From: Klebsiella indica
GTDB taxonomy: Bacteria > Pseudomonadota > Gammaproteobacteria > Enterobacterales > Enterobacteriaceae
Direction of reading: 5' to 3'
Assembly: GCF_005860775.1 (NCBI RefSeq)
Contig: NZ_VCHQ01000018.1
Location: forward strand, 81,499-145,498
DNA length: 64,000 nt
A program made the translations under genes and the position numbers. Of this stretch, positions 54,608 through 63,609 are shown one piece after another. The notes beneath the pieces were generated by a model that ran no database searches, was not told the DNA's origin, and saw only the letters and a list, made by a program, of their open reading frames with translations. Position 1 is the first letter of the stretch. The number at the start of each line of letters is the position of its first letter.

Positions 54608-55606
54608 ATGATGGAAGGTCAACTAATTTTCTGTTCGGATTCGATCCTGCGCTTTCGCTCTGACTATGATGAAACAACAGCACTTCCGTTGCTATCAATC
54701 CAGAAAACTATTTCAGATACCGATCCCTTTTTTCTTCTCAGGTTCTTTCGTCATACCGTGATGATTGAAGAAGGAACAACACTGGCGAATATCTTTTTTG
54801 CCATTGAGCCTTGGAAGGAACTGCTAACTGCTTATTTGGATCGGGATGTTGGGGCCTATATTGACGAAGTAAGAAAACCATCCAAACCCACCACATGGAA
54901 TCTGGAGTGGATTGGCATTGATCGCCGAAGCTCTGTTTACCGCGCATATCAGCATCAGGATATGGGAGACGGTGAGGATTTTACAGCTTGGTTCAATCGT
55001 GAGCGGATCCCCACCGACGAGTTTGATATAGAAAGTAGCTGCGATGCTTCCGGTTTTATCAAAGGTGATAAAGAACGCTGGAGCCTTAGCGAAAATGTCC
55101 ACGAAATTAAAAACCTACCTGTAATCCTCTACAACAAGCAAACGCTGATGACCTTGCAGAAGGATGAGTTGCTAAGAGAAAGTATCTCTGGGGTGAATAG
55201 TACCGATCGTAGCCGTTTCGTTTATGGGGATACCTCTTTTTCCTTCTATGAAGTGATGGAAGCCATTTTCATTAGCGGTTTGTTCTTCTATAACCCAAGT
55301 GCTGCTACGAGCTGCTTTGACGGATTAAAAAATAGTCTCAATGGACTGGAAAGCGAGGTATCGAAGGAGACTGAATCTAATCTCACTGACGGTGGAGAAG
55401 ATAAACAGCTAAAAATAGAAGTTGCCGATGGGGCCTTTGATTCCCTGATTACCCACATGGAGTCTGAAACCGAAAACTGGCAACTTATCAAAAAACGATG
55501 CCAAAATGAGAGTTCTTTGCCACTCAGGATTGGGGTTATTACACTGGCAGAGCCGCCGGAGTTGCGCTTATGTGGAGTGATTTGCCGGGATAGCAGCGGC
55601 GTTTAA
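54608..55606 (+). CDS. Unrecognised 332-aa protein heading the SMC operon
   Basis: No family recognised. The ATG has CAGGAG 8 nt upstream. The protein is acidic and soluble, without signal peptide, membrane helix or clear nucleotide-binding motif. It opens with a beta-rich part (MEGQLIFCSDSILRFRSDYD), has an aromatic middle (WNLEWIGIDRRSSVYRAYQ) and a charged linker rich in Glu, Ser and Lys around residues 240-280, and ends with a short hydrophobic strand region (RIGVITLAEPPELRLCGVI). It is 139 bp upstream of the MukF-like gene, in the same orientation with no terminator between, so it is probably cotranscribed. It may be a regulator, sensor or extra subunit of the SMC system; this is inference from position only. 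Confidence 0.75.
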   Translation: MMEGQLIFCSDSILRFRSDYDETTALPLLSIQKTISDTDPFFLLRFFRHTVMIEEGTTLANIFFAIEPWKELLTAYLDRDVGAYIDEVRKPSKPTTWNLEWIGIDRRSSVYRAYQHQDMGDGEDFTAWFNRERIPTDEFDIESSCDASGFIKGDKERWSLSENVHEIKNLPVILYNKQTLMTLQKDELLRESISGVNSTDRSRFVYGDTSFSFYEVMEAIFISGLFFYNPSAATSCFDGLKNSLNGLESEVSKETESNLTDGGEDKQLKIEVADGAFDSLITHMESETENWQLIKKRCQNESSLPLRIGVITLAEPPELRLCGVICRDSSGV

Positions 55607-55745
55607 GTTGTTATCGATTTCTGTAATGATCTTGAGGCAGAGGTTGAATTTATGTCACTGTTTCAGCGAGAAAAAAGGATCTCCAGCTATTAATCTGATA
55701 TAACAGCATGGATACTGAACGAGAAAAGCCGAGGTGAGCTTTATC

Positions 55746-57146
55746 ATGGACAATGTCACACCTACACCGCAGCAGTTTACTAGCCCACTAAGCTGCATAT
55801 TGTTAAAAATCAGTAAATACCAGCCGAATTTGCATCTTACCCCTAATGAGTTTAGTTATCTGGCGGCGATGGCGATGTGGGGTATGGAGGAGTCAGGTGT
55901 CGAATCAAATAGTGAGCATTACTTTGTACAATCCGGCTACGATGAGGCCACATGTCACAGCATCATCCGTTACGTTGATGAAAGAATAAATGAGGATCCT
56001 AATACCTCCGATGTTCGGGTTAATAACTTTCTGAAACGAGCGCTGGAGCAGGGATTGTTGTCACTGGCCGGAATGTCTGTCGCTGATGTGGGTGGAACAT
56101 ATCGTCTGACTCAGTTAGCGCATGATTTGTTAAAACCTTTCCAACAATCTGATGAATTAGAGGATAAAGAAACATTAAGCCAACGTTATCTGAGAATTGA
56201 TCAGGAACTGTCCAGTTTAAATGCTGCCAGCGATGGAGAAAAAATTACTGATAGTGAATGGTTGGTGAAGGTAGACCTTTTTTTACCGAGCTTGAAGGAT
56301 CTGCTGACGGGCGTTTTTAAAAATCAGGAATTCCTTATCTCTAAATTTCATTCAATGCGCTCCGAGATACAAAATGAAATTGGTGTTTCTCTGGAAATGG
56401 AAATTCAGCAACTTCTGGAAATAATACGTACGCTGGCTGGTCAGATCAACGATTTGAGAATGTTAGTAATGAACCGTGCCGATGCGGTATTAATACAACT
56501 GGAAATTTTGCAAAATACAGTCGTAAAAAAAGGTGGGGCTCAGCGATTAAAAAATACATTATCCTCTTTGTTTGGTTCATTAATGGATGTCCGAGAATTC
56601 GCTAATCATTCCTTAAGGGATTTATCCGGATTCTTTAGCAGCGTACTGGACCGTATACGCATCCGTATCGCGTTAGATCCCAATGCTAATCTGGGGTATT
56701 TAATCGATCGTACTATCGAGTTGTTTGGTCGGTCATCATGGTCGTTAGCATTACCTTCGACCGTTAAGCTAATGCAATTACGTGAATGGGACACACCGCC
56801 GCCTCCGGCGGATAATGCGTTGTTCCTCGATGATAATGATGATGAAGAATTGGTGCGGGAGATGCCTGCGTTTCAGTTAGAGAGTTTCGCAAGGGAGTTT
56901 GTTGAAAAGGCATTAAGTGATAATAAACCGGTGAGTAACGTTTCTGTTATCAGAAATATTTTAAGTAAATTCCCATTCAATGAAACGGTTCGCTTTCGCT
57001 TGGCACAGTGTACAATAAAAGAACTGATGAAACAGAGTGACAATATCCAGGATGATATTTCCCCGGAATGGGTTTTAATGGATGAGTCAGCAAATTACGA
57101 AATCGAAGAGCAATGGCTAATTTCACAAGGTGATCTCAATGACTGA
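55746..57146 (+). CDS. MukF-like kleisin subunit of an SMC defence-type complex
   Basis: A 466-residue kleisin resembling MukF (440 residues in E. coli) in length and layout. An N-terminal winged helix (LHLTPNEFSYLAAMAMWGME; VRVNNFLKRALEQGLLSL; GTYRLTQLAHDLL) is followed by a long helical middle (residues ~150-300) for self-association, a conserved LGYLIDRTIELFGRSSW segment, an acidic linker with DDNDDEELVREMP, and a C-terminal winged helix. ATG 55746 is chosen since GAGGTGA lies 8 nt upstream. It overlaps the MukE-like start by 8 bp. In Wadjet nomenclature this is the JetA position. It should bridge the two SMC heads. Confidence 0.82.
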   Translation: MDNVTPTPQQFTSPLSCILLKISKYQPNLHLTPNEFSYLAAMAMWGMEESGVESNSEHYFVQSGYDEATCHSIIRYVDERINEDPNTSDVRVNNFLKRALEQGLLSLAGMSVADVGGTYRLTQLAHDLLKPFQQSDELEDKETLSQRYLRIDQELSSLNAASDGEKITDSEWLVKVDLFLPSLKDLLTGVFKNQEFLISKFHSMRSEIQNEIGVSLEMEIQQLLEIIRTLAGQINDLRMLVMNRADAVLIQLEILQNTVVKKGGAQRLKNTLSSLFGSLMDVREFANHSLRDLSGFFSSVLDRIRIRIALDPNANLGYLIDRTIELFGRSSWSLALPSTVKLMQLREWDTPPPPADNALFLDDNDDEELVREMPAFQLESFAREFVEKALSDNKPVSNVSVIRNILSKFPFNETVRFRLAQCTIKELMKQSDNIQDDISPEWVLMDESANYEIEEQWLISQGDLND

Positions 57147-57912
57147 GCTTGAATCCACACAGGGTGATCAATTTAATACATTTCTGGATGTGATGAAATC
57201 ACCTCTATTCCCCGTTGTAGATTATAAATTACGTAGAGGGGTTAATATATTACCTGCGGATTATATGCTGTATTCATTTGTTAATCAGGCATTTAATCCG
57301 CTTTGTGAATATTACGACTGCTTGTCTTTATCTCTATGCTTTTCCAATGAATCTGTTTATTACTTACTGCCTCAGCGCCGTGGGAAAATACCATTAGAGC
57401 GATTTAATGAGTTGCAGATGGTCACTGGTTTGATTATTGTTGCAATGGAACTCGAAAAACAGCTTAGCCAAAAAGAGTGGTTCACAACGAATCAACTACT
57501 GGAGCGAATGAGTAATCAATTATCTGAAACCAGAATGCTGGAGTTATTCCGCCGTCGTCCTGGGCAACAGACCCAATACGATTTATCTAAAATCCAGGAT
57601 GAAATCAGAAAGGCGCTTATAGTATTCGATCGCTATGCTTTTATTCAACTCTCTAAGGATCGGCAATCCTTCCAGACAACACCCGCTATTTATCGTTTTA
57701 TTGAACCGCTGCGAGGATTACAGCAAGAGTCAGAAATTCCACAACGCCTGGCTGAACTGATTCAAGAGGGTTATCTGGTCAATATTGATGAGGCAGCGCG
57801 GGATAGTGTAGATGAAGATTTGGCAGAGAGCGATCGTTTCTCTGCCGAAGAAGAAATGGATGCAACGGGTGATTTATTTGCTTCCGGGACTCATGAAGGG
57901 GAACAATTGTGA
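57139..57912 (+). CDS. MukE-like KITE subunit
   Basis: A 257-residue winged-helix accessory subunit (KITE), similar to MukE (about 230 residues). The conserved start is seen as FLDVMKSPLFPVVDYKLRRG, followed by YYLLPQRRGKIPLERFNELQ and MVTGLIIVAMELEK, matching MukE's LRPRST...SELDMMVGKIL region, then TQYDLSKIQDEIRKALIVFD (second winged helix) and ITES-like TTPAIYRFIEPLRG. The C-terminal 40 residues are acidic. ATG 57139 lies inside the MukF-like end; its stop overlaps the MukB-like GTG by 4 bp. JetB position. It binds the kleisin middle region in known complexes. Confidence 0.83.
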   Translation: MTELESTQGDQFNTFLDVMKSPLFPVVDYKLRRGVNILPADYMLYSFVNQAFNPLCEYYDCLSLSLCFSNESVYYLLPQRRGKIPLERFNELQMVTGLIIVAMELEKQLSQKEWFTTNQLLERMSNQLSETRMLELFRRRPGQQTQYDLSKIQDEIRKALIVFDRYAFIQLSKDRQSFQTTPAIYRFIEPLRGLQQESEIPQRLAELIQEGYLVNIDEAARDSVDEDLAESDRFSAEEEMDATGDLFASGTHEGEQL

Positions 57913-60900
57913 ACCATTACCCTCTGATACGTAGCCTTAGTATTGTCAACATTAATGGCATTATGGCCCGAACGTTAAATCTGGTGAATCCTCACGCACT
58001 GCGTACATCGCGACAGTATGGTGGCACCGTTTCATTGTTGGGCAATAATGGTGCGGGAAAAACGTCTTTGTTGGGCGCGTTTATGTTCAGCCAGATCCCT
58101 GATATTCGCTACATTAGTTTAGGGACTAAGGATGATTTCAAAGTTTCAACATCAATAAAAGACAGCGAAATGTTTCCACGCTTAGGGCAGCCCAGTATTG
58201 TTGCTCTGGAGATTGAGGCCCGAGGGACAGGCCACCGGCATCTGTACGTCGTTAGGGCTGAAAAAAAGACAGGAACAACACTAGAAACCCAGCTATTTTG
58301 TTTGAAACTTCCCGATAGCGTTAACCCACTGGATTGTTTACTTGATCGTAAGGGACAAGTGGCTCACCCGGTAACAACAGATCAGTTACGCGATAAAGCA
58401 GCACTATTAGGATGCGCTATTCAGTCATTTAAAGACCCAAATGCCTACATGTTGGCACTGTTTCAGCATGGCATTTTACCCCGAGCCTGTCAGTCACCCG
58501 ATGATAAATACCGTCTGGCCCAGATCCTTCATTCGGCAATGGCCGGGCGTCTGGATAAATCGATAGAAAAACATCTCAGCGCTTATTTAATGGCTCATAC
58601 TCGCGGGAATATACATTCCGTAGTGAATATGGTGCATGAGTCCATGATCAAAGTCAGGCTTACGCAGCAAGACCTGCAAAGTTATCAAAAGGATTATCAA
58701 TTTTTTAATTCATTACTTACGTTGAGCTTATCATTTTCAGCCAATACGTGGTCAGTTATTGAGAAAACGCTGGCGATGAATGATGAAGAGCGCACTATTA
58801 TTCAGAAAGAAAAATATCGGATTGAACGTGAGCTGGAAAAAATTGAGGAAAGCCTGAGTTCCCTAAGGCGTAAGGAAGACGCCATAAAATCGGAACAGTC
58901 AATAGCGCAACAACAGATGAGTGATATTGAGCCCCGGCTGTTATGTGCTCGTGATGGTAGGATTTACTTTGATCACGAGCAAAGAGCAATTGGTGAACTG
59001 AATAAACTTGAACCTCAGTTAGAGAGTGCGGAAGAAACAAGCAAACTCCAGCAAGGCATTGTTGATGAGCTGGAAAGAAAAAAAAGTGAGAATGAAGAAA
59101 GCCAGCTACGCACAGCCAAACAGCTGTCTAATGTCGTGTCGCGTTATGACGTTGCTCAGAAAATGGCATCGCAATATAACCACGCAAAACAGCTCTATGA
59201 TGAGATTAACCAATGGAATATGGCTTTTACGCTGTCTGAATTAACCACATTCATTGAACAGTTAGCGAATCAGGAAAAAGAGGCGGGGAATGCCCTCAAC
59301 CATGCAGAGCGCCAATTACGATCTCATCAGGAAATCCTGAATGCTTATACTTTCGCCGCAAACAGCGCGCGAAAATTGGGGGATAATATCTCTCCTCCAG
59401 ACGCTCAGCGCTGGTTTAGGGAAAAATGTGCTCAACTGGAAAAATGGCGTATCGAAGACGCTCAACTTAGTGGGCGACAACAGCATCATAAAACGTTATT
59501 GAGCGATCATCAAAAACAGCGGCGTCTCCAGCAGCGGCTTCGCGATGCAGGCATGCTATCGCTGCCATTGAGCGATGAGGATTTTGCGCAGCAACTGGTG
59601 ATGCAACAAGAGCACGAATTGCGCTTAAATGAACAAAAGGAACAATTAGCGCAACGTCAGACCGAAGTACAGGAACAAATTAAGCAGCTTGATATCGATA
59701 TTGCACGCTATGAGCAACAGAGTCAGCAGTGGCACCAATATCAGCCATCAGTTAGCTATTTACGTACTATTTTTCCTGATGATGATTTGACACCGCAACG
59801 CTGCGAACAACTTATTCTTGACCATGCGTTACGCATTAAATCACTTCGGCAGATAGTCATTGGCTACGAAACGGAAATAAAACAATGCCAGGGGCGTCGT
59901 GACAAACTGAGTGGAAGAGAAGCTGGGAGTCTTGAGTATTTACGGACTCTTGCCGCTGACGTATCGGGAATATCGGTTGCTGAACTGTACGCAGATATCG
60001 AAGTACAGGACGCCGGGTATTTTGAGGCGGCATTAGGGCCGTTAATGTTCGCTATACTTGTCAATGGTGATGTCGATGATGCCGCCAGACAATTGCTTAC
60101 ACAATACGATGAGCAATGGCCGCTTCCCGATATTTTGTTGATCAGTGTCACCCAGCCTATAGACGTTTTGCGCAACGAACCGTTCGAGTCGGAATTACTT
60201 TTTAAAGATATCACCGACCAATATAACACGGAGGAGAGTATCCTCCCGCCCTGGTGTGTTATAGATGAATCGCGTTACCGCCGTATCAGTCAGATACGTT
60301 CAGAGCCCGTATTAGGTGATAAAGCCCGCGAGGCGCTTATCCTTCAGTTGGACCAACAGATTCAACTGGCGGAAGAAAAGAGCGAGACGCTGGAACGTGA
60401 GATTGAAGACGTTGAACGCCACAACGAACATCTCAAGGCCGTTAGCGCGGCCCCCCCATTTATCTGGGATGACGAACCACCGCTGGAGGATACTCGCCGA
60501 CAGCGAAGTCATCGTCATACCGCTCTGACAGATATTGAAGAAAAACAGAGAAGCGTGTCCAGTCAGTGGAAAAAAAGCCGGAATCTCTTACTGGCGCTAC
60601 AGGAATGTGAACCAGAGAGTAAAATCCTGTTTCGGGATTTTCCACAGGAACTGACCGAGATTGGTGATCAGATAAAGCGGGCTGAAGCTGCCGGGCGTGA
60701 TATTAAACGCTATCAGCCGTTAATTAATCAGATAGAAAAAGAGTATCCGTTACTACGGGAAGAATACCCGGAGAATATAGCGCAAGTACGTCAGCAGGTT
60801 GAGCAGAACGAGAAAGTCTGGCAAACCTCTGCAATGCGAGTTCGACTGGTGAAAGAGTTAGACAGTGTGCGTGCTCACCTTAACCAGGAATATGCTAATG

Positions 60901-62492
60901 CTCAGAAAATACTGGAAGATGAAGCCCAAGCGCAAATCCTCTTATCAGACGATCAAAAACGACTGGAACAGGATGGCGAACGGATTAAACAGGAACTCAG
61001 AAATGCAAAAAATGAGTTAGCTGAAAAAAATAAGTTTTATTCAGATATGATATCCGCGATTACTCGCTACCGCCAGAATCGTGATGAGGCTAAAAATGAT
61101 CTGGATAATTTGCCATTTCCCTACACATTCGGTCTGGAAATTAAACTTGCCTCACAGCTCGCGCATTTACAGAGCCAACTTGAAAAACTGAATAACAATT
61201 TAAGAGAGTGCTATACAAAAACGGCTGCGTTGCATCAGCAACGCTCAAAAGAAGAATTAAACCTGACAAATCAAAATAACAAACTTACTGCCCTGACAGA
61301 AAAAATTGAACAGATAACTAAGCAGCGCAACGGAATTATAAGTGCATTAAAAGCCGATGGCTCTTATGGTGAGCTGGAACCTGTAATGCGCGAAATGCTG
61401 ATCAATGGCAAAGTACCATCACCGGGAGCGCTTTTGCTAGTTGATCAATCATTGCTGACTCAACTGACCCGGTTAACTATTGAATATTCTATTTCTTCAG
61501 CCGACCCCTTTATGCGGCAATTAGCGTCCTGCGGTCAGGATACATCTGACATCGCTGAAGTCTGTGCCACGCTTTACAGCCGCGCAGTGGCGCTGTTTCG
61601 CCGCCGTGCACGGCAGGATATCCAGCGCACTACACAGCCAAGAGAAATGTTGCAGGCGTTATCTAAGGCGGCGAAAGACGCACAGATCATGTTGGTTGAA
61701 ACCGAGGCTGCGTTCCAGATGCGCCGGGATGAACTGGCCGACGCTCTATCGCGCCGGATTAACGATGAAAAAAGGGCGATAAGCCGGTTAAGCGCTGAAC
61801 TTACCGGAATTGGCTTTGGGCAGGTTGCCAGTGTGCGTCTGGAAGCCAGGACGGTTAAGCATTTTCAGGATACCCTGAACGCCCTGAAATCAGGCGGATA
61901 TGGTATGGACGATCTCTTTTCCACGGCAGGAACCGTTACCGAAGCGCTGGCTGGCCTGTATAAAAAAATCAATCAACATGAAATTGATGGTTCACATTTG
62001 CTGGATCACCGTAATTATCTGGATGTAAAAACGCTAATACAGCGTCGTGGCGCAGAGCAGTTTGAACCACTGAACGCTTCCAGCCTGTCAACCGGGGAAC
62101 GAATCGGCTCCGGGCTGGCGGTGCTGATTGCCGTGCTCAGGCACTGGGGACGTAGCTCTCACGGTAACAAAGAGCCTTTCACTTTGCCGCTGGTGATGGA
62201 CGAGGTTTCCCGTCTGGATGCCGCCTCTCAGGCGACAGTCCATGAACTGGCGGTAAGAACCGGGTGCCAGATGTTGGTTGCGGCCCCGGAAACGTTAGGA
62301 AAAATTACCGGAACCGGCTACCAGTTGGTGCGCATAGTCAGGACAGAGGACACGGGAGCCAACGGGCAAAGTGTTACGCACCATCAGGTGAAAATTACCG
62401 GTGTCCGCGACGCCCAGCAGTTGCCATTTGACGTTGATAGCTATCTGGCTACAGCAGAGAATGCTGAAAGTGACGAGGTGAAAGCAATTTAA
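57909..62492 (+). CDS. MukB-like SMC ATPase
   Basis: A 1527-residue SMC protein, near MukB (1486) and longer than most JetC/MksB. It starts like MukB (LSIVNINGIMARTLNLVN). Walker A GNNGAGKTS is at about residues 45-53. Long coiled coils surround a central hinge at roughly residues 680-810 with ISVAELYADIEVQDAGYFEAALGP-type residues that match the MukB hinge entry (LSEIYDDVSLEDAPYF). The head returns with GFGQVASVRLEARTV, the signature LSTGERIGSGL at about 1392 (MukB has LSTGEAIGTGM) and Walker B LVMDEVSRLDAAS at about 1428. GTG start, 4-bp overlap with the MukE-like stop. JetC position: the loop-extruding motor. Confidence 0.87.
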   Translation: MNHYPLIRSLSIVNINGIMARTLNLVNPHALRTSRQYGGTVSLLGNNGAGKTSLLGAFMFSQIPDIRYISLGTKDDFKVSTSIKDSEMFPRLGQPSIVALEIEARGTGHRHLYVVRAEKKTGTTLETQLFCLKLPDSVNPLDCLLDRKGQVAHPVTTDQLRDKAALLGCAIQSFKDPNAYMLALFQHGILPRACQSPDDKYRLAQILHSAMAGRLDKSIEKHLSAYLMAHTRGNIHSVVNMVHESMIKVRLTQQDLQSYQKDYQFFNSLLTLSLSFSANTWSVIEKTLAMNDEERTIIQKEKYRIERELEKIEESLSSLRRKEDAIKSEQSIAQQQMSDIEPRLLCARDGRIYFDHEQRAIGELNKLEPQLESAEETSKLQQGIVDELERKKSENEESQLRTAKQLSNVVSRYDVAQKMASQYNHAKQLYDEINQWNMAFTLSELTTFIEQLANQEKEAGNALNHAERQLRSHQEILNAYTFAANSARKLGDNISPPDAQRWFREKCAQLEKWRIEDAQLSGRQQHHKTLLSDHQKQRRLQQRLRDAGMLSLPLSDEDFAQQLVMQQEHELRLNEQKEQLAQRQTEVQEQIKQLDIDIARYEQQSQQWHQYQPSVSYLRTIFPDDDLTPQRCEQLILDHALRIKSLRQIVIGYETEIKQCQGRRDKLSGREAGSLEYLRTLAADVSGISVAELYADIEVQDAGYFEAALGPLMFAILVNGDVDDAARQLLTQYDEQWPLPDILLISVTQPIDVLRNEPFESELLFKDITDQYNTEESILPPWCVIDESRYRRISQIRSEPVLGDKAREALILQLDQQIQLAEEKSETLEREIEDVERHNEHLKAVSAAPPFIWDDEPPLEDTRRQRSHRHTALTDIEEKQRSVSSQWKKSRNLLLALQECEPESKILFRDFPQELTEIGDQIKRAEAAGRDIKRYQPLINQIEKEYPLLREEYPENIAQVRQQVEQNEKVWQTSAMRVRLVKELDSVRAHLNQEYANAQKILEDEAQAQILLSDDQKRLEQDGERIKQELRNAKNELAEKNKFYSDMISAITRYRQNRDEAKNDLDNLPFPYTFGLEIKLASQLAHLQSQLEKLNNNLRECYTKTAALHQQRSKEELNLTNQNNKLTALTEKIEQITKQRNGIISALKADGSYGELEPVMREMLINGKVPSPGALLLVDQSLLTQLTRLTIEYSISSADPFMRQLASCGQDTSDIAEVCATLYSRAVALFRRRARQDIQRTTQPREMLQALSKAAKDAQIMLVETEAAFQMRRDELADALSRRINDEKRAISRLSAELTGIGFGQVASVRLEARTVKHFQDTLNALKSGGYGMDDLFSTAGTVTEALAGLYKKINQHEIDGSHLLDHRNYLDVKTLIQRRGAEQFEPLNASSLSTGERIGSGLAVLIAVLRHWGRSSHGNKEPFTLPLVMDEVSRLDAASQATVHELAVRTGCQMLVAAPETLGKITGTGYQLVRIVRTEDTGANGQSVTHHQVKITGVRDAQQLPFDVDSYLATAENAESDEVKAI

Positions 62493-63499
62493 TGCATAAG
62501 CAACTGTTTCAGTTAGGTTTCCCGGTCAGTGAACTTGGCGATATTCTTCAGCAACTGAAAGAACGGCAAATGATGTTCGAAAATGATAAGGAAAAGTTGC
62601 TACGAAATTATCTGGCTGAACTGGGTATTATCATCCCTTTCACGCGCAATCGCTGGCGGCTGGTGGAAAGTGAACGCCTGGAAATCCTGCTGGTGCAGGT
62701 GCAGCAACAGATACAACAACAGATCATTGGCAGAAAAGAGCATCGTCCGGCTATCCCACGGCGAATGCAGAGGATCCATCATAAATCAGCGTCGGCATGG
62801 CGAGGTAACAGTAAAGCAAGTCTGAGCCAACCCTTAGTCAAAGGGCAGACCGTTACCTATGATGATATCTTACGACTTCGTAGCCAGGGGACGGCGCTGC
62901 GGCTAACGTTTACCGGCAATAATAGGGAAAACGTTTTGTTTGCCGATGATGAAAGTCGATGGCGTTCGGAGTGTTGTTTGCCAGAACGAATGCTACTTGA
63001 TTTACTCTCTGTGGACATGTCATCGGCACAACTGATCATGACCGTTGAAAATTTAGGTGCTTATGTTGATATGCCGCTTGTTGATGGTTTGATACTGATT
63101 TTTGCTCCCGGTCTGAATTATCAACCCGCCTGCCGGTGGATTTCGCAATACGGGCAGGATATACCTTGGGTACATTTTCCCGATCTCGATCCGAATGGAT
63201 TGACGATTGCCCGACAACTATCCCACTCATTGGCCCGAGCCTGCCGGATCTGGTTACCGGACTTTTGGCCGTCAGCACACCAGGTTAATGAGGTGATTGG
63301 GGCCGGAAAACATGCCTGGGATACCGCGCCGGATTGTCCTCAACTTACGCAATTAAGGCAGGAACAGCGCTGGATTGAACAGGAGGTGCTGGTTGTGGAC
63401 TATCGTTTTAATGCAGCGATGCAGAGGTTGGTTAATCATTCTGGTGATGAAATAGTACTTATCGAATCGACGGAAAGCTCAATTGAACAAGATGTGTAG
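62492..63499 (+). CDS. JetD/MksG-like TOPRIM nuclease subunit
   Basis: A 335-residue protein. The N-terminal ~110 residues are helical and basic (HRPAIPRRMQRIHHKS). The C-terminal half has the TOPRIM pattern of JetD: a conserved glutamate in MTVENLGAYVD (about residue 186) and the paired aspartates in VHFPDLDPNGLTIARQL (about residues 231 and 233). JetD/MksG is a topoisomerase-VI-like subunit that cleaves plasmid DNA extruded by the SMC complex. Its start overlaps the MukB-like stop by one base (TAATG), showing translational coupling. This subunit is absent from housekeeping MukBEF operons and is what makes the operon look like anti-plasmid defence. Confidence 0.82.
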   Translation: MHKQLFQLGFPVSELGDILQQLKERQMMFENDKEKLLRNYLAELGIIIPFTRNRWRLVESERLEILLVQVQQQIQQQIIGRKEHRPAIPRRMQRIHHKSASAWRGNSKASLSQPLVKGQTVTYDDILRLRSQGTALRLTFTGNNRENVLFADDESRWRSECCLPERMLLDLLSVDMSSAQLIMTVENLGAYVDMPLVDGLILIFAPGLNYQPACRWISQYGQDIPWVHFPDLDPNGLTIARQLSHSLARACRIWLPDFWPSAHQVNEVIGAGKHAWDTAPDCPQLTQLRQEQRWIEQEVLVVDYRFNAAMQRLVNHSGDEIVLIESTESSIEQDV

Positions 63500-63546
63500 A
63501 AAAAAGAAATTAGACTTGTAAAATTCATAAGGGATAATTTGTATTA

Positions 63547-63609
63547 GCTCAGACCTGATCTGACAGTTACCGGTTATTTATACAGGTATCTGTCAGATTA
63601 CATCTGGCT
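63547..63609. repeat. Pair of outward-facing IS-end-like inverted repeats
   Basis: Arms at 63547-63565 and 63591-63609 both read TGTCAGAT outward and continue with similar bases (13 of the first 16 positions equal), separated by 25 bp. The right arm lies just outside the stop of the IS481-family transposase and is probably its terminal repeat. The left arm could be a solo end of a related element or half of a hairpin terminator for the SMC operon. Confidence 0.45.

Noticed and set aside
54608..63499. The host's own housekeeping mukFEB operon
   Set aside because: Subunits differ clearly from E. coli MukF/E/B in length and sequence, smtA is not upstream, and a TOPRIM gene is coupled downstream; it also lies beside a tRNA attachment site and an IS.
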